Assembly (NCBI GenBank): GCA_015499985.1
Contig: JAAAUF010000593.1
Span: 3,217-26,356, forward strand
DNA length: 23,140 nt
Origin: Haplosporangium gracile
Taxonomy: Eukaryota > Mortierellomycota > Mortierellomycetes > Mortierellales > Mortierellaceae
Direction of reading: 5' to 3'
Of this stretch, positions 12,966-22,441 are shown in pieces. How positions within the stretch are numbered: the stretch's first letter is position 1; each line of letters starts with the position of its first letter. A model generated the notes under the pieces. It was not told the origin of the DNA and searched no databases. It saw only the letters and a list, made by a program, of their open reading frames with translations. Position numbers and translations under genes: made by a program.

Positions 12966-13102
12966 CCTTCTTCCCTCGTTCCTTCCCTTCACTCCTCCAC
13001 TCGCCTTGTTACAACCACCCATACTAGTGCGCCCCTTTTCTTCAATGCACCCTGCTAATCTTTCTTTTCTACTGCTGTTCACCTCCCTGCGCGCTCCGAT
13101 CC

Positions 13103-13430
13103 CCTTTTCTTCTCTTTTCTATGGATTCTCACACTGTTGCACGCCCCCTACCTCTTTTCTTCGTTCACACACTCGTTATATCTTTTCTTGCCTACGGATT
13201 CCCACACTGTTGCATGCCTCCTACTCGGCACATCTTTTCTTGTCTACGGATGTTAACGCCTTTGCACGCTCACGTCTCTTTTTATTTTCGTGCGATGTGA
13301 GCACCTTTTCTTTCTACGAATTTCCATACCGCTGCACGCCCCTATTCCTTTTCTTCGTTTATGTACTCGGTATATCTTTTCTTATCTATGGAAGACCAAA
13401 CTCTTACGCGCTCCCATGTCCCTTTGTCCT
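13103..13430 (+). repeat. Degenerate tandem repeats, ~52-73 bp spacing
   Basis: Five related cores begin at 13119, 13192, 13244, 13314 and 13386. Each has the form CTAYGGATTCYCACACTGTT followed by GCACGCC, and each is preceded by CTTTTCTT. Spacings are 73, 52, 70 and 72 bp. The first two are most alike and later ones are worn. The surrounding sequence from 12966 is pyrimidine-rich. The long open frame through it is Phe/Ser/Leu-rich with no domain, so it is treated as repeat-derived. Confidence 0.7.
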
Positions 13431-13623
13431 TGCGTGGTGTTTATTTCCTGCCCCCATTTTTGCCATATTCTCGGCACGCCTTGAAAAACACACCCTAAGT
13501 CAATATGGATCTTTCCTTGTCCTTTGATGTGGTCCCGTATATGCAACCATATCTCGAGGGTTATCCACAGTGTCATAGATCGAATGTATATCTCGGGATG
13601 CCTGCTGTGACCATCCATTCAAC

Positions 13624-13630
13624 TATAAAT
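13624..13630 (+). promoter_or_regulatory. TATA box of the secreted-protein gene remnant
   Basis: TATAAAT lies 115 bp upstream of the ATG at 13739. It is followed by a C/A-rich leader ending in ACACCAAAATG, a good fungal start context. A leader of about 80-90 nt would result. Confidence 0.55.
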
Positions 13631-13738
13631 ACGATGTACAGAGCGTTCAATTGCCCATACATCAACTCAATCATCTAGCTCTCAGCTTCACATTCACTCT
13701 TCAAACCCATTCAAAGCAAGCACACACTCAACACCAAA

Positions 13739-14417
13739 ATGCTTTTCACCAAGTCGCTCGCTCTCGTCTCCACTGGTAAGCGTACCTCACTCTGATCAGC
13801 ACACAGCGCGCTAGTAAGATACAAGAAAGTCTAAGGGTGCGAAAAATAAACTCAGTCTCATCAATTTTTCTCCAGCCGGACTTTTGCTTTTGGCAAAAGC
13901 AACTCTGGCTGATTTCGCGATCACCGCGTCTTCAGTATATCCATACCGATTGTGCCAGTGGTGCGAAACACTGCGAACTTTTGTATACAATGCCGACGGT
14001 CATCAGCTCGGGTGACGTTGTGACTCGCAAGACATTCTTCCCTTTCGGTTCGCAGGCCTAGGCAGGCAGATGCTACATCGCCAGCAGAACGGTATCTCTC
14101 ATGGAAGAGTTTGAGCCTCCAGCCCATTGGTTCAGACAGTCGCGTTTCGACTAGATCCGTTGAGAAACATCCATCTCACCACCGAATTCTACGAATGAGA
14201 ATTGTCACAGTCCCAGTCTGGTCCGGGTCCTAGTTTTGGCTCTATCAAAAGGAGGTCCCAAATACCGTATTGCAATAAAGGTCCTGTAGGCATTTAAGGC
14301 ACATTCCCTTTTAAGGCCTTGTCATAACCCTTGAGCCTTGCAACAGGACGAAATCAAGGTCTACGAAGGCTACACATTCACCACGCTCTATGGTCGTTAT
14401 CGCCATTCAGCCTAAGG
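13739..14417 (+). pseudogene. Small secreted protein gene, apparently disrupted
   Basis: Exon 1 (13739-13775) and exon 2 (from 13876), joined across a 100-nt intron (GTAAGC...CCAG), encode a classic signal peptide: MLFTKSLALVSTAGLLLLAK, with likely cleavage after TLA before DFAITAS. Read on, the frame stops after about 58 codons at a TGA near 14010. The neighbouring frame, entered near 13931, is more protein-like (THTDCASGAKHC-type Cys-containing region, then TVISSGDVVTRKTFF). It meets TAG at 14059-14061 yet continues sensibly (RCYIASRTVS). Further coding-like pieces lie at about 14155-14203 and at 14349-14417, the latter after a CAG acceptor and ending in a stop. This pattern suggests one or more frameshifts and a nonsense change in a cysteine-containing secreted protein. 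A functional ~58-aa peptide is the alternative. The family is not recognised. Confidence 0.5.
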
Positions 14418-16293
14418 GTGTAAAAACTCACGAAAAAGATTTTCTAACATTCCCTGTCAGTGCAAAATTAAAAGGGGTGTCTAACAGGGGGTTTTCAACA
14501 ACATGTCTTTGGTATTTTTTAATTCTAACAAGGGGCTGTTTGAAAAGGGTGCATGGATGAATAGAAATGCTTCTTGTGCTTTTTTTTTGGACACGCTGCT
14601 GGCAAAAAGGTCATTTGACTTGTGTCAGCCGTCGTTCTCAATAGACTTCTCTTTCCCCGCCTTGCATCGAGAATCTTGTCAAAGAGTCAAATCCAGGCGC
14701 CATCGGCTGTTCAATTGATCTTTTTTTGCCATTTCCGGCACCCCGAATATCAACGATCCACACATCAAAAAAAAAGTTCATGTGTACACACTTTGACCAT
14801 TCCCTTCGCCTGCGGGTGTCGTTGCTTGCACGCCTTGCTTGATATCTTGATGGAGAACGATCACTCTGCCGTCTTTATTTTTAAGTAGCCCCCCTTCCAT
14901 TTTATCCTCTCACCTTTTTCTCTTTTCTTTATCTTTTGTCCCTGCAAGTCTCTTTTTGTCTCCTCTCACTCTCGTTTGCTATCTCTCACTCTCTCTCTGT
15001 CTCTGTGTGTCTGTCTGTCTGTCAATCCCTTCTTTGCTGCAGAAAAGCAAGGCCAACAAGCGAAGAAAAACATGTGAGCGTGAGCAAGGAAAGGGAAGCA
15101 CACAATTTGTTTAAGGTTTTTCAAAGGGCGCTCCCTCCTTTGCTCTTGTTCGACTTGCCACTTTTTGTTCATTGTTTATGGTAAAGAGAAAGAGGGAAGA
15201 CGACCATTGGTGAGCGAATCAACAGCAGGTCTTCGCCACCTTTCTTGTCTTTCATCTCTTTCATGTCTTTCCCCTCATTCTTATGTTTTCTTCTCCCTCT
15301 CCTCCTTCACCATCTCAACTCGCATCCACACTCTCACACGCTCACATACATACACATTCTCTCTTTCTCTGCGCCCTACCTTTCTCCGCATTTTTTTGCC
15401 CGTCAGCTCCTTTTTTATTCACCTCACATCCTGTTTGTTTATCACTGTCCTTTTACTGCATTGCCATTCTCGCCTCTCCTCCCCAAAGATAGGTCTGTTG
15501 AGAACTGTACAGCGAAGCTTGACCAGGGTTGCGATGTCTGGACTTTGAACCCTGCTAATGAAAAAGCAGACATAAAGCAATTTTTTATACGGCCTTTTTG
15601 CATGTCTGTACAGGGCTGGAAGGACCTCTGCCATCGACGAGAGTGTAGTAGATTAGCGTGTTCGTTCTAAATTGCGCTCATTACCTACCTGAATAGCAAA
15701 CGCCTATCAGCACTCCTTAACCCGTAGCGTAGTTGGTGCCGGAGGTACAGCCGCAGGCCTGCATTCTCAACCATAGGGAGAGACAATACTAATGTGCTCC
15801 ACTTTGATTATCAAAGTGAAACACATGGATTTAGCACGGCTTTTTTGTGTTTTTTTTTATCCTATGTTATCTCTAGATTAAGCCCAGGGACATGTTCCCT
15901 GACTTATACGACATATGACGGCACTTCAATAAAAAAAATAAAAATAAGAAAGAACAACACGTTTTTGTTATGGGTATTTCACAAACTCTCGCTCTATTGA
16001 AATTACAACGGCAGAAAACATATGAGGAGAAATGTTTTTTAGCTAAACTGTTTTTTTTTTCAATTTATCTTTTGTATCCACTCATGGCAAACATCGTACA
16101 CTCGGCCCTTAACGAACTGCATAAGCCTTTTGGAATGGCAATGAGAGTAGCAAAAAAAAAGAATCAAGCGTACGAAACATAATACTCTGGCATGGTCCTC
16201 TCCCCTCCGTCCATTTTGGGGGAAATATCATTTTTCGTAAATACTACGCTTGTCATTTTGACTAGTCTCCTGATTCCCAACAACACATCCATC
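14418..16293. other. Intergenic, pyrimidine-rich, no gene recognised
   Basis: Two strong CT-rich tracts lie at about 14890-15030 (with TCTG/TGTC microsatellite at 14990-15022) and 15240-15480. They resemble the tracts in front of real genes here, but no credible coding sequence follows either; an ATG at 15533 is closed after four codons. Open frames are low-complexity Ser/Leu/Phe. No tRNA, rRNA or conserved domain was seen. About 16190-16293 is the leader of the next ORF. Confidence 0.45.
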
Positions 16294-16986
16294 ATGTCTG
16301 CCTCTCTGGATCACAAGGACAGACAATCGGCCCCTGAGATGCACTATGATCTGGACGGTGACTTTCTAAACGACGTTGGAGAAGATATGCAAGGAGTCCA
16401 CCTGCCTTCCAACCCGGAGACCGCCAGCAACTCTGATCAGTCAATTGACCTCAAGGCCCTATCTTTGGACGATTATCGCAGCCTCCGCCGTGGTATCCCT
16501 GCTTCTGACCCAGCTTCGGTCTACATTGACACCTCTTTGGAAGAGAAAGGATCTGCTCGTGACGAGCTGGATGCTCTACTCGCTGCCGTCGAAGGAGACG
16601 TGATCGATAATACTGTTCCGATGGATGTCAAAGACTATCTCGCTGTTCTTGAGAAAGCCTACATCGACGCTGAGAGGAAGGTGCAGAGACTTTGTATCCG
16701 GTCTGCAAACCTGGTCGAAAGTCGCAACAAAGTCGATAAAAGGCCGGAGTCAAAGAGGACCCACGCACTTATGGTCGCGAATAAGACCCTCCTTGAGAAC
16801 ACAGCCGATATGGCAGAGGCCAAGAGTGCCTCCCAAGTTGCACTAAACCGAGTCAAACCCCTCAAAGCGACACACAAGGTTCTTCTCCCAGCTCCCCTCT
16901 TGACGGCCGTCCCCTACGGCGCCTCCCTGCCCTTCCACACGTCCCTACCGATCCGAAGACTGGAGACGTGCACTGGGCCAGTGTGA
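16294..16986 (+). CDS. Possible gag-like ORF, probably frameshifted near its end
   Basis: ATG at 16294 is in a good context (ACATCCATCATG). It opens 230 codons of acidic, helix-rich protein: LKALSLDDYRSLRRGIPA at ~57-74, DELDALLAAVEGD at ~90-102, LAVLEKAYIDAERKVQRL at ~113-130. No zinc knuckle, RT or other domain is visible. Near 16860 the protein-like signal moves to the next frame (LPALPHVPTDPKTGDVHWAS), implying a one-base loss around the C run at 16857-16860. The acidic, coiled-coil-prone character and the chromodomain ORF 460 bp downstream make a retroelement gag, separated from its pol by deletion, the favoured reading. A host gene of unknown family is also possible. The upstream in-frame codons from 16192 are probably not translated. 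Confidence 0.4.
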   Translation: MSASLDHKDRQSAPEMHYDLDGDFLNDVGEDMQGVHLPSNPETASNSDQSIDLKALSLDDYRSLRRGIPASDPASVYIDTSLEEKGSARDELDALLAAVEGDVIDNTVPMDVKDYLAVLEKAYIDAERKVQRLCIRSANLVESRNKVDKRPESKRTHALMVANKTLLENTADMAEAKSASQVALNRVKPLKATHKVLLPAPLLTAVPYGASLPFHTSLPIRRLETCTGPV

Positions 16987-17447
16987 TAAGGCGAATGGGG
17001 ATCCGTGGTTTTAGTGGTATTTTTCTTGTGACTATTTTTATTAGTGGTAGGAGCAAAAATCTGAGGAGGCAAAGATGGTTCCTGAGCTGCCTTATTTCCA
17101 ATTTTCCCCTCGATCCATTCTTTTGACGTGTTTCCTTTAAATAAACACCTCCAAAAGCAGGTTCAGCGCTCCTTTTATTCTCGACCTCCTTTGTGTCGCG
17201 ATCCATACCTGGCGTGAAAAGACATACGGGCGATCGAACAGTCGGGATGCGTAACAACAGCATTACATCAAGAGTCTACTTCGTTGTCAGTACTCTTTTC
17301 ACCATCTTTCCGCCCTTTTTCTTCCCCTGTTTGTTAGTTTAAATCTCATATATGCGAACTCCTTGCTCCTACCCCAGTTAGTTTTTCCTTTCGAGCACAG
17401 TCCTAACTCAATCCATTTGGCAAGTTCCCCCCACTTCGACCCACTTC

Positions 17448-17636
17448 ATGACACTGGCACACAGAACACGGCGAAGAAGACCTGAGTTCCTGATCAAATG
17501 GGTTGGTTACGACGAGGCCAAGGACTTTACCTGGGAGTCTCTCCAGTCCATCACCAACTCGCCTCTCATCCTTCATAAGTACTGCCAAGAACATGATTTT
17601 CTTCATTTATTAGGGGAAGGTGTGGTAGTATCCTAG
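17448..17636 (+). CDS. Chromodomain ORF, likely C-terminus of a chromovirus pol
   Basis: A frame of 62 codons contains a recognisable chromodomain: HRTRRRRPEFLIKWVGYDEA, then FTWESLQSI and a C-terminal helix (SPLILHKYCQEHD). The beta-strand core Trp (KW), the GY turn and the TWE motif are all kept, unlike the dead copy at 12834-12965. It is most like the C-terminal chromodomains of Ty3/gypsy integrases. There is no integrase sequence upstream, so it is either a truncated element or the last exon of a gene whose earlier exons I cannot connect; an acceptor-like CACAG lies near 17400. A downstream AATAAA supports it being the end of a transcription unit. Confidence 0.6.
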   Translation: MTLAHRTRRRRPEFLIKWVGYDEAKDFTWESLQSITNSPLILHKYCQEHDFLHLLGEGVVVS

Positions 17637-17748
17637 GTCATTCTGCTTTACCTAAACCTAAACCTTCATCTACGCCTCCATCCCAACCAACGCGCCTCCA
17701 GCCCCTGTATACTATACTATATATATATATATTCCCTTCCTTATGTAC

Positions 17749-17754
17749 AATAAA
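17749..17754 (+). terminator. Polyadenylation signal after the chromodomain ORF
   Basis: AATAAA lies about 113 nt after the TAG at 17634-17636, preceded by a (TA)n tract (17712-17731). Plausible but unproven 3' end. Confidence 0.4.
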
Positions 17755-17950
17755 CACCATCCGTTTCTGCCTCTTGCTCTTGTCTGTTCCCCTTCTTCTG
17801 CTGCTATTACAGGAAGCCTGACATCCTATTTTGTTGTTCGGCAACACATCGGTTCTCGTCGAAAAAAAAACAGGCTAATTGTAGCGAACAAGGGGCGATT
17901 TGTGATAAACAAAGACCTTCTAAACTTCATTGTGGCTATAAGCATATAAC

Positions 17951-18030
17951 CCGACCACGCATAGTTAGAATGTAATTTCACTATTGTCGTGTAAAGTCTC
18001 TAAATTCACATTCTAACTATGAGTGGTCGG
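17951..18030. repeat. 23-bp inverted repeat (hairpin) beside the 28S fragment
   Basis: Arms 17951-17973 and 18008-18030 are complementary at 22 of 23 positions (CCGACCACGCATAGTTAGAA on the left). The single mismatch is G/T at the ninth base. With a one-base bulge, pairing continues for five more bases (AATTT/AAATT), leaving a loop of about 23 nt. AGCAT occurs on both sides (17941-17945 and 18037-18041) but not flush with the arms. It could be a small foldback element, a terminator-like structure or a recombination scar. Confidence 0.85.
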
Positions 18031-18102
18031 TCTTTTAGCATGCGGCTGAAAAATTCAATCGAGATGAGTTGCAGTTAGTTTTTTCTTTTGGGAGCTGTGA
18101 CC

Positions 18103-18183
18103 GGAAATTTGAGAAAAAGGTGCCAAATTTACAATAGGAAGATATTAACTGGCTTGTGGCAGCCAAGCGTTCATAGCGACGTT

Positions 18184-18219
<36 letters not shown>

Positions 18220-18263
18220 ACTGAAGCAGAATTCAGTAAGCGTTGGATTGTTCACCCACTAAT

Positions 18264-18318
<55 letters not shown>

Positions 18319-18718
18319 ATGAAATGTTGTTGCAATAGTAATTGAACTTAGTACGAGAGGAACCGTTCATTCGGATAATTGGTATTTGGGCCTGCCTGAG
18401 CAGGCAATGGCCCGAAGCTATCATCCGTTGGGTTATGGCTGAACGCCTCTAAGTCAGAACCCGTGCTAGAACGCGACGATTACCGCCTTTTCCGATTTTT
18501 AGTTGAATACGAATAGATCTTCGGATCCTGAATCATACTACGTGGGGTTATCTTGCAGAGCGGAAAGGCTTTGTGAGGTTCCTGCTAATGTTAATTTCAA
18601 ATATTGGAAGAGATAAATCCATTGCAGACGACTTTAATTGAACGGGGTATTGTAAGCAGTAGAGTAGCCTTGTTGCTACGATCTGCTGAGATTAAGCCCA
18701 TTGTTCTATAGATTTGTT
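18103..18718 (+). rRNA. 28S (LSU) rRNA, 3'-terminal fragment
   Basis: This is nuclear large-subunit rRNA sequence from just before the GGCTTGTGGCAGCCAAGCG segment to the 3' end. Landmarks: GATCCTTCGATGTCGGCTCT (18191-18210), GGATTGTTCACCCACTAATA, the sarcin-ricin loop AGTACGAGAGGA at 18350-18361, GGCTGAACGCCTCTAAGTCA and the terminal GGGGTATTGTAAGCAGTAGA. Everything 5' of about 18103 is missing. Between 18103 and 18145 the normally invariant block around ACAGGGATAACTGG is altered (reads ATAGGAAGATATTAACTGG), so the left edge is decayed. No 18S, 5.8S, ITS or rest of the 28S is in the window. This is therefore the broken edge of an rDNA array or an orphan fragment, not a working gene. Confidence 0.93.
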
Positions 18719-19454
18719 CGAAAGAACAACATCTCCTCTCTCGTTTTTTCATGGTTGCCTTCTTTTTAAGGGCTGTTTATATGTCCATGGACGTACTTTT
18801 CAAACTCTTTCTTGTTCTCTTCCATCCATGCATGACCCTTCATGTGCATTGTCAAGTGTTCTTTTTTTTTCTCCTAATTAGCGGTCCTTGATGCTATACA
18901 CCTAAAGAAAGGGAGAGAGAGAGAGGTAGATAGGGGCATTTCAAAAAGCTAGTTAGTCTAGCCACTTGAATCCAGCTCTTCGTCCCCGACTTGTCTCCCG
19001 TGTAGGATAGACACTATTTATTAGTGAAGAAGTGCCAAGTTAGCTCCTTGTCTCTTCTATTGACAAGGAATAACTTGAGATACTTCTGGCCACTAGGTAA
19101 TTCATATTTCAGATAGCATAACAATACATGGTCTCTTCTATTGACAAGGACTAACTTGAGATACTTCTGTCCACTAATGTTAATATCAGCTCGATTGAGG
19201 AATTTACAGCATTCCTACAACTCTGCCCAGAACCCATATCCCGAGGAACAGTATGACTGACGCACATACTAGCATTCACAGAATTCGTTGATGCTTTTAG
19301 CTTTAAGGGGTCGAACGTAGGATAAGTCGCTGAAGTTATCAGAACTAATAGAAAGGTGTTTTCCTTACAAGTTTATCCTCATGTTTATTGTGCAAGTCCA
19401 GATTAAAAGATCGCTAGCAACAGTGCAGTGTGATGGGTGGCAGCTCTGCGAAGT
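18719..19454. other. rDNA intergenic-spacer-like sequence
   Basis: The sequence following the 28S end is what would be external/intergenic spacer in an rDNA unit. It has a T-rich stretch (18862-18870), a GA run (18910-18926) and the 45-bp direct repeat described separately. No 5S gene and no coding sequence was recognised. The right end merges with the 3' flank of the minus-strand 11-exon gene. Confidence 0.55.
19051..19176 (+). repeat. 45-bp direct repeat, 81-bp period
   Basis: Copies at 19051-19095 and 19132-19176 begin TCTCTTCTATTGACAAGGA and end with CCACTA. They differ at two positions (A/C and G/T). The 36 bp between them are unrelated. Short repeats of this kind are common in rDNA spacers. 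Confidence 0.9.
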
Positions 19455-22364
19455 TCAAGGGGACGAATTGAGCAGATCCCTCCAGTCTTCTTCACCCCTC
19501 CAGTCGTCCTCGGTGACGTGATGGCTGCTTGACCGTGCCCGCTTCTCTTTCCGCTCTTCCTGCTTCGCACGATTGTACTCGTCAATCAGATGAAGAGTTT
19601 CGACCTAAAAAAAAATATTCAACACCGAGCGTTAGAATAGGGAAAAAAAATGAAGTGACCCCAGTAGTCAATAATGTGCTTTAATGCGTACTCGAGCCAG
19701 TAAAAGCTGACGGGCTGCATCCAAAGATAACGGCAGTTCCTTGAGACTTGGATAGATCCTCGCTGGTCTCCATCGCTTGAATCGGGTAACATTTATCCCT
19801 TGAGTCCCCCAGCAAAGACTCACTCGTTGAACAACCGGCCCTATATGACAAAATGGACATCAATTATTAGTGCATACACCATATCCAGTGGCATTAAATG
19901 CTAAAGCCGATAAAAACTGAATCGTGGCGTTACCTCCGAAAACCATTCCAGTAAACCACGCGTTCCTCAGTCTGTGCGCCCCGCCAACTTCCTGAGATCG
20001 AGCTGATAGAATGTCGTGCAGCTGCCTCGGCACCTTGAAGGTGGACTCTCGAACATACTTGCCGGCGTTCTCGTCCCACTGCCTCGCCGCCTCTCCAATC
20101 ATCCAATCTCTTACAGGTGCCTCCACGGTTCGCCAGATCATGTCCGCACGCACTCCCATTCTTTTTCTGTTATTCTGAGGAGCAATATTGACATGACGTT
20201 CTTTGTTGTTTCGTCGACTCGTCGAATCGACTCCTGTAACTTCGCCGGTGATGATGTACGACCCTGGTACTGCATTTGCCAGCAGACGGGTGCCATGCCA
20301 CGCGTTATTCATCCACCAATCTTCCGAAAGAACCGATTCCAAGGCGAATGGTGAGGGATCCATCCTGTACAGGTCGCACCTAGAGAGTTACAAGAAGCAC
20401 TATGTCTTAGTACCATTATCATAGTCGTAGCACTGGAAAAATTGCCAAAGTAAGATGGTGTGAAAGGCAAGGGTACGAATAGACATTTGCAACGGCGCAT
20501 AACATTGACAATCGTGTGGAGAATGAAGCACATACCAACTCTCCGCACAACGGCGTACAATGGCCTTCTCCGGATGGCATGGCCGGCTGTCCAATACGCT
20601 GATGATATCCTGCTCTTGGATGATGTCTTCCAGGGTGTCGAGGTACGCCGCTGCTTCCGTTGAATACGTCGCAGAGGGAGGCAAGTTGGACTTAATCTCG
20701 GTCCAGTCCTGAGGAGAAAAGAGGGACTCGGTGTACTTGTCCTGGAGGTCGATCATGAAGCTGCGAACAGGGCTAAAAGCATGAAAGCAACATGAAAATA
20801 CATGCTATTAAATGAAACACACGTTTCCTTGGATGAAAATATTCCTGCCAGCACAATTACTTACTGATCGACAGTTAACTCCAAGCCTGCCTTAAGAAGG
20901 ACATCCTCCATCACAGTTCCTGAATCCAGTTGCCACTTAGGGCCTAGGGTGGAATGACGTCGTTGGAGTGATCTCCGAGCTGTTTCAGCGGACTGTCCAG
21001 CGAAGTCCGAAAGTAAGACACGATCAGAATGCATAGGCAAACAAGGACGATGTTGTTAAATAATCCCGGAACAGTGCCGACAGTACCTTTTCATCGGCCT
21101 TCTTCATTTTCTTGGCTTGATCGGCAATAGCGCTCCCTGCATTAATCGTATTTTTTCGTTTGGCTATTGCGATATTCACAACATAATAATAAGTTATTAA
21201 ACTATTCGCAAATCAAAGTCTACACTGCCATGCGGATACATATTGCAGATACATACTGAAAGTTTGGCCCGGTTCCTGTTCCAAATCCTTCAATGTAGTA
21301 ATGGGGTAAGCTAGAGGCCGTGGATATTAAAGACGAAGTGAGTCGTCAGTGGTCAATGCATTTGTCATGGACAGTCAGTCTTTCAAACTCAAAAAAAAGA
21401 ACATACCATGACCAGGGGCAGCTACATCGACATCATCCAGAGCCCCGCTATCGGCAGCCTGGCCAACATCATCCACAGCCTTGGGGTCGGACGTTGGGCC
21501 GATGCTTTCCAATGGACTGTTGTTGTACATATCGCCCGCCTCCTCTGTGCCATCGAGATCTACGCGTCAATGGAATGAATTTGGTCGAATTAACAATGTG
21601 TCAATCGGTACTCATCCGTGGTACATGTGCAAAAACAGTAAGTACTTACCCTTACCTCCACTGCCATCACCGATGTTCCCAACGACCGTCGCGGAGTTGG
21701 AGGCGTCAATTGAATTGGAGGCTGAGTCAGGGGAAGTTGAAGGGCCTAAGTGCTTCTCGGAATCTTTTGCTGGCAGTTATTTTGTGATTTGAGGCTAGTT
21801 AAAATTAAGTTTACATAAGACTTGGCTTCACGCTCACTTCAGAGCGACAATAGAAGTATCCAGTTGAATATTGGTAATTATCACCCTTCGCCTGCATTTA
21901 GTTCATATTTCAGTGCTTACCTGCTGCTTGGGAATTCAGTCCTTTGATAGTTTCATTCGTTATGCTTCTAACAGAAGCAATGGACTGGGTACGACCTTCC
22001 GATTGTACGGCTAAAAGATGTGATGACTACAATTGACAAAGTGTTACATAGCTGTGCAATTTTGTAAGCTGTTTTTACCAGAAAATATTACCTTTTCCTC
22101 CTCTTGCTGTTTGTCGGTCCAATATTTGCTTCGGGTATGTGGCTTGATATCCCATTCGTTCTTCAGGATTTTGGCGCGTTTTCGGTTAATTTTTTCAATG
22201 GCGGGAAGGACAACCAGCTGCCACTCTTGGCTGGCAATCGTACGGTGTTTGTAAAAAAAGCCCTCAAATTGGAAAAAATCAATTGGAGACATGCTTTCCA
22301 CATCACGACTCTTGAAATATTCAGTATAGAGCTCTGTTGACTTGCTACTCATGTTCCTACTCAT
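19455..22364 (-). CDS. Uncharacterised Mucoromycota-family protein, 11 exons, possible nuclease-like core
   Basis: Exons: 22364-22079, 22010-21921, 21769-21650, 21559-21407, 21310-21257, 21136-21087, 20992-20865, 20772-20536, 20379-19934, 19840-19692, 19604-19455. All ten junctions keep phase; the product is 620 aa. N-terminal ~95 residues are basic and helical. A Ser/Asp-rich linker (~96-215) follows, then a short basic segment (QAKKMKKADEK, ~241-251). From 252 on it resembles a family I associate with Mucoromycota genomes: WQLDSGTVMEDVLLKAG (~271-287), SFMIDLQDKYTESLF, then VRADMIWR (449-456), DWMIGEAARQWD (464-475) and FKVPRQLHDIL (487-497). The spaced Asp452 and Glu469 recall PD-(D/E)XK nucleases, though the usual Lys is Ala471; this is inference only. 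The C-terminus is acidic with two DW motifs. Exons 1 and 3 each have an alternative in-frame donor. Confidence 0.8.
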
Positions 22365-22441
22365 ATTGCTGATTAAAGGTAAATATCAATCAGTGGCAAA
22401 CCAACGTCAATTCCAGAAAGGAAAGTCTGCCCGAGCATGTC

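Noticed and set aside
12937..13527. 196-codon plus-strand open frame
   Set aside because: Runs through the degenerate pyrimidine repeat array. It is Phe/Ser/Leu-rich without a domain.
17651..17664. Two CCTAAA units resembling telomeric repeat
   Set aside because: Only two copies, and not the usual fungal TTAGGG register.
18719..19454. 5S rRNA or tRNA genes in the spacer
   Set aside because: Looked for the conserved internal promoter motifs and the TTCGA T-arm; none were seen here or elsewhere in the window.
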